DNA from: Serilophus lunatus
Lineage: Eukaryota; Chordata; Aves; Passeriformes; Eurylaimidae
DNA length: 64,000 nt
Direction: 5' to 3'
Assembly: GCA_013399895.1 (NCBI GenBank)
Contig: VXBA01001792.1
Location: 194,891 to 258,890 of the forward strand
The position numbers and the translations under genes are program-made. Positions 10,116-21,867 of this stretch are shown here, piece by piece (position 1 is the first letter of the stretch; every line of letters starts with the position of its first letter). Under the pieces are notes generated by a model. That model searched no databases and was not told the origin of the DNA. It saw only the letters and a program-made list of their open reading frames with translations.

Positions 10116-13100
10116 ACAGATGGGGAGTCCTGCATTTACTCTTTGCATGAGAGCTAGGTAATTTATACTAGTTCTTTGTCACAAAACATCCCAGATCATG
10201 TAATAATTTGGGTGAAAAGGGACCTTTAAGCTCATCCAGAAGCTCCAGGAGGAAGATTTCTCTTCCTCCACCATAGCATGTGAGCTATCCAAAGCAGGGA
10301 TTGTTTTTTATAGATAGGAAACCAAAGGCTTACATCAGTTAGCTCACTGAAGGGAGGTGTCCTAGATGGTATGAGTGACTGGCAGCTCCAAAACAGAGCA
10401 GGAAATTCTGCATCTATGAAGTAGAGTGGGAGGAGAGCATGGGCCTTAAACTTACATGCTGTTCTTAATATGAGACCTATGAGATTCAAGTGGTGCCTGT
10501 AGCCCTGAGCTCAGAGTCAGGCAGCAAAACTTTATTTGAATGCCTGGTGCTTATCTGTTCTGTCAGGTTTTGCCAAGGTCCATCCTCCTGAGCTAAGACC
10601 AGCAAAGCCTGATTGTTGTCAGCAGGGTAAGCAATCCTGGTCTGAATGCACAGTGAGGAAGGGTCAGATATGTTTGATTACAAAGGGACATAATATCATT
10701 TATGAATAAATGACTTATGAAATTCCCCAGCCTGAGCTGGGGAGTTGTCTAGAAATGCTTGATTCATGTCCTAAAGACAGTCTCTACCAGAATAAGTCTT
10801 TATACAATTAAGGTCAGTGAAGGCAAAGGAATCTGGAAATGCTGTATCTAAAGCATAGTAGACCAGAAAATACAAGTCATTTTTGTTCATTATTGAAAAA
10901 GCAGCTCACAGTCCCACTATAGGAGAGTGCTACTTTTTAAACTGGTGGCTTCAAGGAAGACACCAGACAAACAGATCCCTTTTGAAAGCAGTCAGTTCCC
11001 GACTTCCCATACTGAGACAGTCAAGGAGATGCAGCTGCCCAGCTTGAAGGCATCTAAAGGTGTTCTCCATCTTGAAGGAATCCTTGTCCTACTCAATAGT
11101 AGCTTTCCCTTTCTCCCTTCTACACACTGTTTGCCTAGTTATTTGTTGAGATCGAGTTAACCCCCTCCCCTCTTCCTTGGGTTTGTCTTCACAGGACTCT
11201 TAGTGTTAGGGCAAATTTTAAAGAAAGCTATGAAGTCCAAATCCACAAAATAACTGTGTAAATGTCCACATTTGGCACTGAATCCTTGTCTGGCAGTCCT
11301 GTCAGAGATAAGGCTGCAGTCTGGCACCGTGTACTATGGCTGGAGAGGTTTCACTGTCATTTCATGTTTCATTCCTCAAGACAAATAAATGGGATTTCCT
11401 GCTTGCAGCAGGGCAGTGCTGCTCATCTCACAGCACTATTTGTCCCTTTGCAGAGGCTTGAAATACTTAAGGAGGGAGTGTGTCCGTTGGGGTGTACGTT
11501 TTCCAGTTTGGGGAGATCAGGGAGCCAAAGGTCTGCAGGCTCAATAGGGTGTTAGTCAGCATGTCCTGAACCATGGGCAGATAAGGGTCCACTTCCTAGG
11601 CTGCCCTGATCTGAGAGTTAATAATTGGTGACAGCGAGTCTGTCTCTGTTCTTAAGTCATTGTTATCATTTTTTGTAATATTTACAGCCCTGGCTCTCTC
11701 AGATTAAAAAGTACAAAATCAAAAGGAGGTCNAGGGACCGGAGGAGGATGTTGGCTCGGGCTTCATCTCTGTGGCTGCTGTTAAGTAAAAGTCAAACCTT
11801 GTAAAACGACCCACAAGGAGCCCTCCACACGAGGAAACGAGCTGTAACTGTCAGCCTCCCAGAGGCAAACCAAAGCTCAGCTGGGAGAAGGGGTCTTGTC
11901 TCCCCAGTTGATGCACAAAGCCAAGGTCTAGGCAGTAGTTTGGACCCCTCTACAGTGATAACAGAGAGGAGCGTGGTCCCAGTTGTCCAATGGAATGTTC
12001 TTTTTGGCTTGGTGGGATGTTTTGGATGCAGCGTTGCACCAATATCCAGTGAAAGCATGTCTGGGACCTCGTCACTGGAAAAATATGCAAACTGAGTCAC
12101 TCTGCTCTTCTTCTGCCTCTTTTGTGTTGGGGGGAATATGTTCTACGAAACTAAATGAGAAAACAAAACTGACGTTGTAGTAACTCTGGATTTGGGGTGA
12201 AAGAAACAGGCGGGTGAAACCAGCATTTTGATCTCTCAATGCTTTGCAGTTCTGCTGGATAATCAATCCCAAGACTGCATTAGGGCAGAGAGGGGTCATA
12301 TAAGTAGTTTGGAACAGGAAAAATCCTTAAACTGTGAAATTAGTTTGGTTTACGCTGTCGTTACGCTTCAGTCCCTTCCCAGCTTGGATCCTGAAGTACA
12401 GAAAGGTCAGCCCTGGTGGTCACTATCTCCACCAGCAAGCATAAAGTGGGATCAGGTCAGATGACAAAATCTCCAGCTCCTTTTCCAGGAAGGGGGAAGA
12501 AAAATCTAACCCTGGGCTTGACAAGTTCTATGAAAAAAAGTAAGAAAAGGGCAATATTTGCATATTTCTGGGTCAGAATTTGTACATTGTCCACATAGGT
12601 TCCTAAGGTGCATCCTTCTGGCATCAAGGCAGAGTGTTTGCCCCAGTGCCTTTCCAAAACACATAAATGTGTGTTAAGTTCTTAAAATTCAGTCATTTCC
12701 TTCATTGTCATGTGTGTGTTCAACACCCTCTGCTCGTTTCATGTTGCTGATTGAATTGCACACACCATGGCAAGAGTTACATTTACACAACGACTGAGTT
12801 TTTGGTGGGAGTTGGAGTCAGGCAGCAGTAAGAGGCTTATCTGAGGTTTGTTTTGGGACGATGGGATGGTGCCTTAGCCGAGGTGGGGCAGTCATCCATG
12901 ATGTTATCTGGAGCACAAAGCATTTCCATGATAAACAACATTCCTGTATTTTAGAGTAGTCTGCTGTCAGAGTCAAAACAACTGCTCTGACCTACACAGT
13001 AGCACTCGCTGCTCAAAATTTAAAATATATAATCAGCTTTAAGATTTGTCTAGGGTAGATTCCCTGTATCTTTAGTATATAGCTACATATGCCATTCCTT

Positions 13101-13642
13101 ATTCAGCAGGGTTAGTTTCTCCAAAGCTTTCATCATTCATACACTTTGTATGCCCTTTTCCAGTGAGTTTTTCCTTACTGTTAAAAAAATTCAATGAATT
13201 ATATCAATTAGACTAAAAGCATGGAACTCGCATTTCAGAAAATAATTAACAAATGGTTGTCTCTGATGTGATAACTGGAATATGGGTTGGCATTTGTAGT
13301 ATTGGCTTTGTTTTTAAAAGCAGCTGATGAAGGCAATGTAGATCTGTCCTTTTTATCCAGAAGTTGGAGCAGACTTTGTGGCCAGATACACAAACTGATT
13401 CTTCTCTGCTGCTTTCACCCACAATATCTCAAAGGGGAGACTTTGCCTTTTTCATCCCTACTTTGCCCTCCTTTGAGTTCCTCCACATGGTTGCAAATAA
13501 TCAGATTGCATAGGAAGAATTATTTTGATCTTCAGCAAGACCTGAACCATGAAAAAGGTTTCCCCACTGACCCAGGTCTTGCTAGGTCTCTAAAGGCACC
13601 ACGAGTTTCTTCTGGAGGGACTAAGCATCTCACATATTACAG
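10116..13642. other. unassigned sequence, probably intronic
   Basis: I see no repeat family. One segment, 10567-10626 on the plus strand, has a good acceptor ('ttatctgttctgtcag') and donor ('AGCAGG|GTAAGC') and is open in one frame (FAKVHPPELRPAKPDCCQQ). Its phase does not join the other exon candidates, so I do not call it. A single undetermined base is at 11732. Confidence 0.3.
11732..11732. other. single undetermined base
   Basis: One 'n' interrupts otherwise continuous sequence. It is an assembly or consensus ambiguity and affects no called feature. Confidence 0.95.
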
Positions 13643-13773
13643 ACTCCTTTGGGTTGGAAAAGCCCTCTAAAATTTTCAAATCCCTCAGCACTGTCAATCC
13701 CACCACTAACCCATGTCCCCAAGTGCCATATTCACGTGGCTTTTACATCCCTTCAGGGATAGTGGTCTGCTCC
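13643..13773 (-). mobile_element. CR1 LINE 3' fragment, short
   Basis: It contains 'ctttgggttggaaaagccct', 'cagcactgtcaatcccacca' and 'ccatgtccccaagtgccata'. It is a short reverse-oriented tail. Confidence 0.82.
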
Positions 13774-15404
13774 ACATCTCCTGGTTCACTGCAGAACTGC
13801 TCTTCCACTGCCTTCACTTGCTTGCTAAACAAATTTAAGTGTATTTTCTGTCTTTGGCAGAGTGATCCAAACAGTGTGTGTATGAGTTTAGGACAATTTG
13901 AGTTTTTGCCCAATTTGATATCTTCAAAGAGTTGATCCTCCTGAGGTGTTCCCAACTGAGCCATCATAGATCATGCTTCTCAAATCTCACTCACACAATT
14001 CTGGAAAGAAAAAAAATTCAGCCTTGAATCTGCTTTATTTTGGGGCAGATGGTATTTCAGGGTTTGGAAAGTCTTTATAAGTTTGCAGAGTTTAATTCTG
14101 AGACCTAGGAAATTCCTGGACTTCTAAACTCTTCTCTAAGGGTACTGCTAGAGCATCATGGTCTTAATTGTGATTTTTGTTCGTAATCTGGTAACCTTTT
14201 GTTAGCAGCTATGCAAGTCCTGTGTAAAGGTGTCAGTGAGTGAGTGATTTCTAAATTCATTTCAGCTTTAACAGAAATGTTTGCTGCAAACATACTGTTT
14301 TTCGTGGCTGTGTAGAGCTTTGCACATCAGTCTGGAGACGGATGGGTTGCAAGCACAGGAAGCCAGGGCTTAAGCTCATTTGCATCTTCCTTAGCAGAAA
14401 TAAAAATAGGGACTACTGTTATGAAATGTGCATTTTCTGCAAATCCCATGGTAGGAAGGGCTTATACCTCTACTTTGTATCCATAAAAGTTTTCTGAGTT
14501 GATAGGCTCGTTCTCATTTGTGATGTCCTTTAATGTCACTGAGAAAGGGGTCCAGGGGTTTGTCTGCTTTTTAGATTTTTATTCCCTAAATTCAAAAGCA
14601 CACAAAGGATTTTGCTTATTTATCTGAGTAGATGGTATGTGGGTCATGAGTGCTGAAGCAGGGTCAGGCCCTAGAACCCTTTTCATCAGTTGGGCCAGTA
14701 GCTTCCTTCATTCCATGTGTTTAAATCTTTTCTAGTTTTATTTCAATTTTTAAAGCACTCTTTGTTTTTTACTGTTGTCATTTTGAGGTTCTTTATTTTT
14801 TGTTCTTTCTTCTGAAAGGCCTTTGTATTTCCAAAGAATTATTTTTGTTTCAGGTTAAGCCCTGAAGTAGATGAAAATTCTATTTTTTGTTGATGGTACC
14901 TGGTTTACACATCACACCTTCATCCTCAAGCTTAAAGTTTAATTATATATATCAATTTCTAGCCCTTTTTTTATTAATACTTGGTAAAGCCAACATATAT
15001 TGTATTTTCTGGAGAGTTGCAAACATCCTCATGGTGTTCCTGTTGCAGCCCTTGTCTTTCCTGGTCAGGCAGCAAGTCAGAGCTCAACCTGGCTCCTAGA
15101 TGTTGAACTGTCATCTTGAATGTCTTCTGGAAACATCTGTCTGTCTAGAAAATATGGCATAGAGAAGAATCCTGACAGGGCAGGCAAATTGTAGTTACAG
15201 CTGTAAATCCTTGTATTGGGACTATATATGTACAACACATACAGAGTTATGCAGAGGTTAATGATGCTTAACAGAGTGTAATATGTGAGTTTTGCTTTAG
15301 TCCTTCATATTAACCTTTTCTTCCCATTCTATAATTTCTCCAGGTGTGTTTGACGCTGAGCAGGGACTCTCTTTTTTCTCAAACTAAGCACATTAAGGGA
15401 TTTT
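13774..15404. other. unassigned AT-rich sequence
   Basis: No exon or repeat was recognised. T-rich tracts occur around 14750-14850. Confidence 0.3.
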
Positions 15405-15780
15405 CACAGAATCCCAGAATAGTTTGGGCTAGAAAGGACCTTAAAGGTAATCTCATTTCACACCCTGCCAAGGACAGGGGCACCTCCCACTGTCCCAGGT
15501 GGCTCCAACCTGGCCTTGGACACCTCCAGAGATGAGGCAGCCACAGCTTCTCTGCCCAACCTGTGCCAGGGCCTCCCCACCCTCACAACCAGGAATTCCT
15601 TCCCGAGATCCCATCTCTCCCTGCCATCTGGCAGTGGGAAGCCCCTTGTCCTGTCCCTTCTTCCCTTATCTGAAATTCTTCTCCAGCTGTCCTGGAGCCC
15701 CTTCAGGCTATGGAAGGTGCTCTCAGGTCTCCCTGGAGCCTTCCCTTCTCCAGGTGAACATCCCCAGCTCTCCCCTCCTG
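15405..15780 (-). mobile_element. CR1 LINE 3' fragment, long form
   Basis: It begins 'cacagaatcccagaatagtt', then 'ctagaaaggaccttaaaggt', 'ccaacctggccttggacacc', 'gccagggcctccccaccctc', 'cagtgggaagccccttgtcc' and 'ccaggtgaacatccccagct'. It shares the long upstream part with the copies at 18601, 38283, 43501, 47420 and 60127. Confidence 0.92.
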
Positions 15781-16614
15781 TGTTTATAGCTGCTGACCAG
15801 TGGTCTAATGTATTTACTGTCTGTCCTCTCTAGAAGTAGCCCAGAGTCCAAGTATTTCTAAGGTGGATCCAGGAGAGCCTGAAGTGGGTACCTGGCCTCA
15901 TCCTAAGCCTAGGTATATGTTCATACAGTGCTGTTGTAATTTGTTCAGATTAGCAATCCAATATAAAGACAAAAATAATTTCTTTGGCACAATTTGGAAC
16001 TATTGATATTTATCAACAGTATTTCATAGCTGAATGGAAAAGGAACATGTGTGAATGTATGTGCATTCCTGAATTTCTAGGAGTTAAAAGCTGTTAGTAT
16101 TTGTCATCTTATCCCAGAAAGAAATGCAATCTTCTTATAGTACCCTGCAGACCTTTGTGCCCTGGCAGTTTTGCCACAAGTATTTAACTCATTTAAATCA
16201 TTGTGCTTTTACCAATAAACATCTAGGCAGAGATGTTTGGCTGATTTTTCCCCAAATGACCTGGCTTCTCAGTACTCTATAAAAAACAGTTGTAATTGCT
16301 GAACTCTTACCGGAGGCACGTCTGCTGTTCTGGTGGTAGTTCACATCTGACACTGAAAATTCACCACTAAGTATTTCTTTTCCTGCAGCTGTTGTACAAC
16401 TCTTTACTCAAAGTCATCTGAAAGCAGAAATCATGTATCCATGATCCAAACTTGCTAAAACAGTTGCCTCTCTATAGGTGAACCTCCCTGCCCTGCTGGG
16501 CCAGGAAGATTATGTCCTTTATGGGTTACCTGTCCTATGGGATTTTCCTCCCTGGGAAAAATGTGGTTGTCTACTACAGCTGATGTAATTGTTTAAACTT
16601 TCATATTACTTTAT
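15781..16614. other. unassigned sequence
   Basis: No exon, repeat or RNA gene was recognised. Confidence 0.3.
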
Positions 16615-16842
16615 TTAGATTGTGCATAGATGGTTTTGAACCTCTTGCCATCCTGGGTTTTCTGTTTCTTTTTCAACCCCCCTGGCATACTCCGAGCCCC
16701 CATTTTCTTCACCATCTTTCAGTTTGCACCTATTCCTGATCTCTGAACAAGATGTGCGGCTCACACCTAGTCTAGCACATTTCCTGTTTGCTTCCTTCAT
16801 CTCCTCACCATCATCCTTTGCTGGGCTGTCTGTGCTGTGGGC
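16615..16842 (-). CDS. exon-like open frame, strand uncertain
   Basis: On the minus strand 'tctttttctccttctcag' is a strong acceptor before 16842. The phase-0 frame runs 75 codons to a TAA at 16617-16615 that overlaps an AATAAA-like string. The product is charged and hydrophilic (AKDDGEEMKEANRKCARLG early, KLKDGEENGGSEYARG later) and resembles no family I know. The open frame continues upstream to 17073. The plus strand over the same place also has a strong acceptor ('cattttcttcaccatctttcag', ending about 16721) and an open, hydrophobic frame (LHLFLISEQDVRLTPSLAHF) that ends at a TGA without a good donor. One of these may be a real exon, or neither. Confidence 0.22.
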   Translation of the reverse strand, partial: AHSTDSPAKDDGEEMKEANRKCARLGVSRTSCSEIRNRCKLKDGEENGGSEYARGVEKETENPGWQEVQNHLCTI

Positions 16843-18030
16843 CTGAGAAGGAGAAAAAGATGGTATCAGGCAGGTGTGGTGTAGCCCATACAGATATTCC
16901 ACCAAAGCCACACAGACTTTCTGTCTGAAGTCTGAGCAAAGCATTGCAGACACGAACAGAACCAGAGAAAGATGAAAGGGCTTTATCAGCCCAGAAGAAT
17001 GAAGTAATTGCAAAAATTTCCTCTTAGAGCAATAAGTTTTCTTCCATGAATTGTTCTCTGTTATGGAACACAATTGCTTATATTTATATAAAACCCAAAT
17101 ACATTAATGTTTACTTATGTACCTGTATATCCACACCATGGTAGTAGTGTATCAAGCATGACTGTTGAGTTGTTTCCAAGATCCTTGGACATTAATTTGA
17201 CTCAGATTGCTATTTGGGGGGCCAGATTTCCAAATGGCATTGTGGATTTTACAGACAAGTACAAATGCCCTTCCCCTGCCCAAACCCCTCACAGATTGGT
17301 ATGTTAGGTGCAAGGCAGGTTGTAGTGATAATCCTTGCTGGGGTAAATATTCATTATAGACCCTATAATAGTGACTTCATATGATCCTGAATCTGAACCC
17401 TTTTTTTTTTTTCTTTGCCATTTGATGTGTTTTGCTAATAAGGTCCAATCCTACAGATGCTCTGCAGGCAGTACGGCTATATTTAGCTGAAACAATATGA
17501 AACACATAATTTGCCAGCATGTCATTAGGTTACCAAACAGGACTCAGGGTAAGTTTTTCAAACACACACAAATCCCATTTTGAGAAAGACTTTGAAGCTT
17601 TGGAATGGTGGAAAGTCCCTGTGAATTTGACTCTCAAATGTGTTCAGAGTCATTTGGAAATGGTACTTTTCTCCTCAAAGAGTTGCCTGCTTTTGAAAAT
17701 AGTGACTTGCCCTTCAATGCTGTTTCAGAAACCAGAGTTTCTAACCAGAACTTGAGGAGAAGATTCTATGCATTTTTATTAAACCAGTTCTTTAATTTCT
17801 TTATTTTCCACAGCAACTGCCCCACTTGTTAGATGAGTGTTGCTTTTGATTCAGTTAAACATCTAGATCAGGGAAGAAGCAAAGACATTACTCTTAAAGC
17901 AGCTCCATCTGCCTTTTCTTACATTATCTGAGTGAAGAACATCCACTGACATGACAATGTAGCTCCAATGGTTCTTTTGAGGGGAAAGGGGATATTTTAT
18001 TTGATGTAGAGCTTGATCCTTACAGTTCAG
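16843..18030. other. unassigned sequence, probably intronic
   Basis: A poly-T run lies at 17401-17412. A 31-bp plus segment ending at 17548 has a strong donor (CAGG|GTAAGT) but a poor acceptor and is not called. The frame at 17605-17832 is protein-like (MVESPCEFDSQMCSESFGNG) but lacks splice borders. Confidence 0.28.
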
Positions 18031-18096
18031 ATGCCACTGCCTTGCCTGGAGCAAGGCCAGGTGCTGCTGTCTGGCCATGATGTTCTCTTCCTCAAC
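18031..18096 (+). CDS. candidate internal exon of the plus-strand gene
   Basis: Acceptor-like 'gatccttacagttcag' precedes a 66-bp phase-0 frame reading MPLPCLEQGQVLLSGHDVLF and then LN. It would end at 'CTCAAC|GTTAAC', a weak donor. An earlier acceptor (AG at 18024-18025) is also possible. With this end it joins in phase to the exon at 19103. The minus strand over 18024-18101 has a better acceptor (polypyrimidine run then 'cctttcag') and a fair donor (ACT|GTAAGG), reading NVEEENIMARQQHLALLQAR, a coiled-coil-like stretch. I prefer the plus reading because it agrees with the clear plus exons, but strand is not settled. If the minus reading is right, there is an overlapping minus-strand gene. 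Confidence 0.33.
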
Positions 18097-18101
18097 GTTA
18101 A

Positions 18102-18600
18102 CTGAAAGGAAAAAAAAACATTCAAAAAGAAGCCCAAACACCCTGATGTTGTTGAACTTTTGTGGTGGGGGAGTTATTACAGTTCAGTTCTGCATCTGTT
18201 CATCGGACTTCTTGTGGTTTTTATCGAATCATATGATCGACAACGCAGACAGTCTGCAGAGTTCTCAGTCTGTCTCGTTTGTACCATCATCCCAACCACT
18301 AAATCTGACTTCTGCTTTGTCTGGCAGAAGAAAACAAGATAGGGTGCAGTGGTGGAGTGATTCACCAGGGCTGATAAGGGGTGTCTGTGTTTAACTTGTG
18401 TCGCTCAAACCGTAGCATTACCTCCGGCGCTCAGGTTTTCAAGGTCTGTCTCAGGTGGCTTGTTTTAAACTATCTGGGATTGTTTGTTCCCCTCTAAGGG
18501 CTGGAGGGAAAGACAAATAATAGCTCCTATGGACCCATTTATGTCAGGGCTAGGAGCTCAAAAACTTAAGTAGTGAACAGTATTGTATGTAGCATCACCG
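18102..18600. other. unassigned sequence
   Basis: An A-run (18109-18118) is followed by unique sequence. No exon is supported. Confidence 0.3.
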
Positions 18601-18970
18601 GGTGGTTTGAATTGGAAAGGACCTTAAAAATCACCTCATTCAGCCTTCCTATCCCAAGTTGCTCCAAGCCTTGTCCAACCTGGCCTTGGACACTTCCAGA
18701 GATGGGGCAGCCACAGCTTCTCTGGGCAACTTGTGCCAGGGCCTCCCCACACTCACAGCCAGGAATTTCTTGCTAATATCCCATTTAACCCAGCCTTCTG
18801 GCAGTAGGAAGCCATTCCCCCTTGTCCTGTCCCTCTATCCCTTTTCATCCAACTCTCCTGGGAGCCCCTTTAGGCTCTGGAAATGGCTCTGAGGTCTCCC
18901 TGGATCCTTCTTTTCTCCAGGTGAACACCCTCAGCTCTCCCAGCCTGGCTGCAGAGCGGAGGGGCTCCAT
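18601..18970 (-). mobile_element. CR1 LINE 3' fragment, long form
   Basis: It shows 'ggtggtttgaattggaaagg', 'caacctggccttggacactt', 'ggcagccacagcttctctgg', 'cttttctccaggtgaacacc' and 'ctggctgcagagcggagggg'. It is reverse oriented and close in type to the copy at 15405. Confidence 0.92.
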
Positions 18971-19102
18971 CTTTCAACACCATCACAAACAAGGCTGTGA
19001 AGGAAAAAAAGGATGATTAATCCCATGCCAAGGCTTTGCCTCTGTTATCAAGACTGCCATTTAAGATGCCTTAGAACGGTCCCTCTTTTCAAGTAAAATC
19101 AG

Positions 19103-19147
19103 GTTCACTGGAGTGTCACCAGCTGGGGAGCAAATGTCTTTCCAGGA
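19103..19147 (+). CDS. candidate small exon of the plus-strand gene
   Basis: Upstream is 'tccctcttttcaagtaaaatcag', a usable acceptor. Downstream is 'CCAGGA|GTAAGT', a near-consensus donor. The 45-bp interval is in phase 0 at both ends and reads VHWSVTSWGANVFPG. Spliced to the terminal exon at 23262 it gives VFPG|KFPELKF without breaking a codon. A TAA lies in frame just upstream of the acceptor, so the exon cannot extend left in this frame. It is small but plausible because both splice sites and phases agree. Confidence 0.45.
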
Positions 19148-19661
19148 GTAAGTCGGACACAGCAGCAGCATAGCAGAAGAAAATGGATTTGTGCACTGCT
19201 GGTTTGATGTGACATCTTGGGAATTTAGTTAACCATGGTAAAGACTCACCAATGCTGGATGAAACTCTTGTGGCCTGGTTGCTTTAAAGCTGTCTTGAAA
19301 CATTCATTCAGTGTCATCTCCTGTCTGTCTGCAGCACACAGCAAGGGCTCCTGTTCACTCATTTGGAAGTAGTACATGCAGGAGACAAATGGCACAGATC
19401 TGAATTGAAACATTCCTTGAACCCATTGAGAATCTTACAGCTTTCTGGCATCGATCAGGCTTCTAACATGGTGTTTAACTCTTGCAGTTACAAATAGTTT
19501 TAAAGTCAGTGTGTTAAGGAAGAAACCTTTTGAGGTGGCTTAAATTTGATTATTTTGTTAGTTAGCAAATTCTGTTTTCGGTGAACACCCTGGTAGTAAA
19601 AGAGTTTGGATAGTTTTTTATCTTAAGGTGGATGACTGCCATGGCTAATCTTGCAAGTTAG
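19148..19661. other. intronic sequence
   Basis: This is the start of the last intron in the gene model. No repeat was recognised. Confidence 0.35.
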
Positions 19662-19765
19662 ATCATAGAATCATTGAGGTTGGAAAAGCCCTCTAAGATC
19701 AAGTTCAAGCATTAACTCACTCTGTTCACCACTAAACCATGTTCCCAAGTGCCACATCCACATCC
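19662..19765 (-). mobile_element. CR1 LINE 3' fragment, short
   Basis: It shows 'gatcatagaatcattgaggt', 'tggaaaagccctctaagatc' and 'ccatgttcccaagtgccaca'. It is a short reverse tail in the last intron of the plus-strand gene. Confidence 0.85.
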
Positions 19766-21630
19766 CAAAGATGCTGATGCAGTTGTGTCCATGCTGGGCC
19801 TCTAGGGTTTCTCATTTTTCATGAATGAGTAGCCATGGCCAGCACACAGGCATGGATCATGGCAGTCATCTAAAGAAAGTGGATTTGAACTGCTGACATG
19901 GAATTCAAATTCTGTATGTCTCATTAGAAATGCATTGAGCTGTTCTGGGGCTGTTGTTCAGGTGGACCATCAAAAATCTACCCCTCCTACCATTACCTAC
20001 ATTCTTTTATACAGACACATTCAGAATTGTGTGACAATATGTGTTATCTGTCCTTGAAAATCTCATGTGCCTTGTCTACATTTCCAAGATGCACCTGCAG
20101 ACTATTCAAGGCACGTGTTGAATGTGAGGGAGTCCAGGCTGACTGCATTGAGTCACAGCTGTAATCTGAAATTGATTATTAAATTGCTATGGTACGATTG
20201 CAATAGATAGCAACATGGATCAGTCTGAAGAAAGGCTTAATAATAAAATCAGTGCATGTCTATTGCCTAAAAGTATGGATGCTATCTGATTTATTTTGTG
20301 CTGTCCTTTCAGCTGAGAGATAATGGGATAGTAAGACCTGAGCATCTCAGATGTTGGACCTTCTAATGTAATTTTGCTTGCTGTTTTAGAGCTGGGGGTG
20401 TTTATTAAGCTGCATGAGAGCTCAGAATGGTCCCAGTCTACTGCCATGAGTGTTTGCAAAACCAGTAGCTGTGTCCATGACCCTGAAGGCGAAAAAAAGT
20501 TATCTGTCTTTAATTCAACTCAAATTAGCATCTTTAATCACTTTTTTCCCTGCTTCCGTCCCAGAAGGACTACTCCAGGCTGCAGTCCTGGCATGCAGCC
20601 ACCTCTGGGGTGAAGAGTGACAGCTGTGTAAGGGCTTTTCTCTGCCTGGAAGCGTTGCCATGGTGTAATCATGAGGTTTAACCATTCATTTTGCTGATGC
20701 AGTGCTGAACGGAACGTGCTCCTGTCAACACTGACCACAAGTCAGGAAGTTTTGGAGGGAAGTGGGGAAGATTACACTGAGGATAAGCAGAGTAGAATAT
20801 CAGGTTTTTTAAAAAATAAATAACAATGAAAACATACATGAGGGCTTGATTGGGGTGAGGTTTAACCCACCAAAAGAATTGTGGTGTCCTGAGAGAAGAG
20901 ATGGGGTAGCAGAAGGGCAAGGTAGGGACAGCTTGAGAACTTGGAGCTGAGATGGGAAGGGAATAGAGGAAGTTGATGAAAAGGAGAGCCTCTCAAGGCT
21001 GATGAGAAAAATGAAAACTTGGGCAAGTTATAGAAAATAAAATAAAATAGGATATGCTAAAGAGAGAGGACAGGGTTGCAATGGAAGGGATTTGGGATGG
21101 GAGTAGGCTAGGAAACAGGAAATGAGAGATCAGAATGAGTGAGATGCGTGCGAAGTGCCTAAGAGTGAGAAAACAAGATGATGCAGAACATTAAACAGGC
21201 TAATCAAAACAGACTTGGGGAAGAGAGGTTGTAGAGAGGTGGTAGAAAGTGGTTTAGGCACACAAAAGGGCTGTTGGAGAGCTTCTCTACCACAGGCTGC
21301 GTGTCTGACACAGGAAATTAAACTTGCTGATGTACCTTTGAGGTTCTGAGCTTTGAACTTAACAGGAGTTAGATGCAGAAGTGCCTTTAACAAACTGATC
21401 TTTTAGCTGCCTTATTTCCTTGAACAGAGATACTAGTGCCCTCTTTCCCCAGGGTTGCTCTGAGTCCAAAGTTAAGAAATACAGTAATGACAACCAAAAG
21501 TAGTTCCACCCAGTCTCCATTGTCATCCAGCTAAGCAGAGGTGTGGTGAAAGGCCTGACCCAAGCAAAGCCAAACCACAGCAGCTCCAGACTGTTGGAGG
21601 ACACTGGAAGGTGGCACTGATCTCATGGGT
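19766..21630. other. intronic sequence
   Basis: Mostly unique, purine-rich at about 20930-21200. A minus-strand frame near 21370-21461 is coiled-coil-like (GKRALVSLFKEIRQLKDQF) with an acceptor ('taactttggactcag') but no good donor, so it is not called. Confidence 0.3.
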
Positions 21631-21753
21631 GGAGGAGGTGGCATGATGTTACCCAAGGCTGGGGTTGAGCCAAGCTGAAAAAGCTGCCCATGGAGATGTG
21701 TAGGAGGCGGCACCTTGTCACCTAAGGTTGGATGAAGCTGTCCATGGAGACAT
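21631..21753. repeat. imperfect tandem duplication, two units
   Basis: Unit 1 (about 21631-21697) reads 'ggaggaggtggcatgatgtt', then 'acccaaggctgggg' and 'gctgcccatggagat'. Unit 2 (about 21700-21753) reads 'gtaggaggcggcaccttgtc', then 'acctaaggttggatgaagct' and 'gtccatggagacat'. Order and content match, with small indels and substitutions. On the minus strand the copies give repeated peptide-like HGQL...LG..PPP stretches, but no exon is supported. Confidence 0.6.
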
Positions 21754-21867
21754 CTTCCTTGTAAAAGCATAACAGAGGTGCCGCCTTTGTATCTTGGTGT
21801 AATTGTGTGCTCAGCACTGGCACCAAACTGCTCCAGCAGCTGCACCAGCAGCATGAGGAAGAAGTAG

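Noticed and set aside
17518..17548. 31-bp plus segment with a strong GTAAGT donor
   Set aside because: Poor acceptor, very short, and phase at the left side does not match known pieces.
20312..20329. Strong plus acceptor (gtgctgtcctttcag) followed by LRDNGI and GTAAGA
   Set aside because: Only 18 bp. Likely a chance combination.
20538..20738. Minus frame with SALHQQNEWLNLMITPWQRF
   Set aside because: It looks protein-like but has no good donor, and its phases do not join other candidates.
21359..21604. Minus frame with coiled-coil-like text near 21370-21461
   Set aside because: Acceptor present but only weak donors (GTTAAG, GTTTGT). It sits in the last intron of the plus gene and could be chance.
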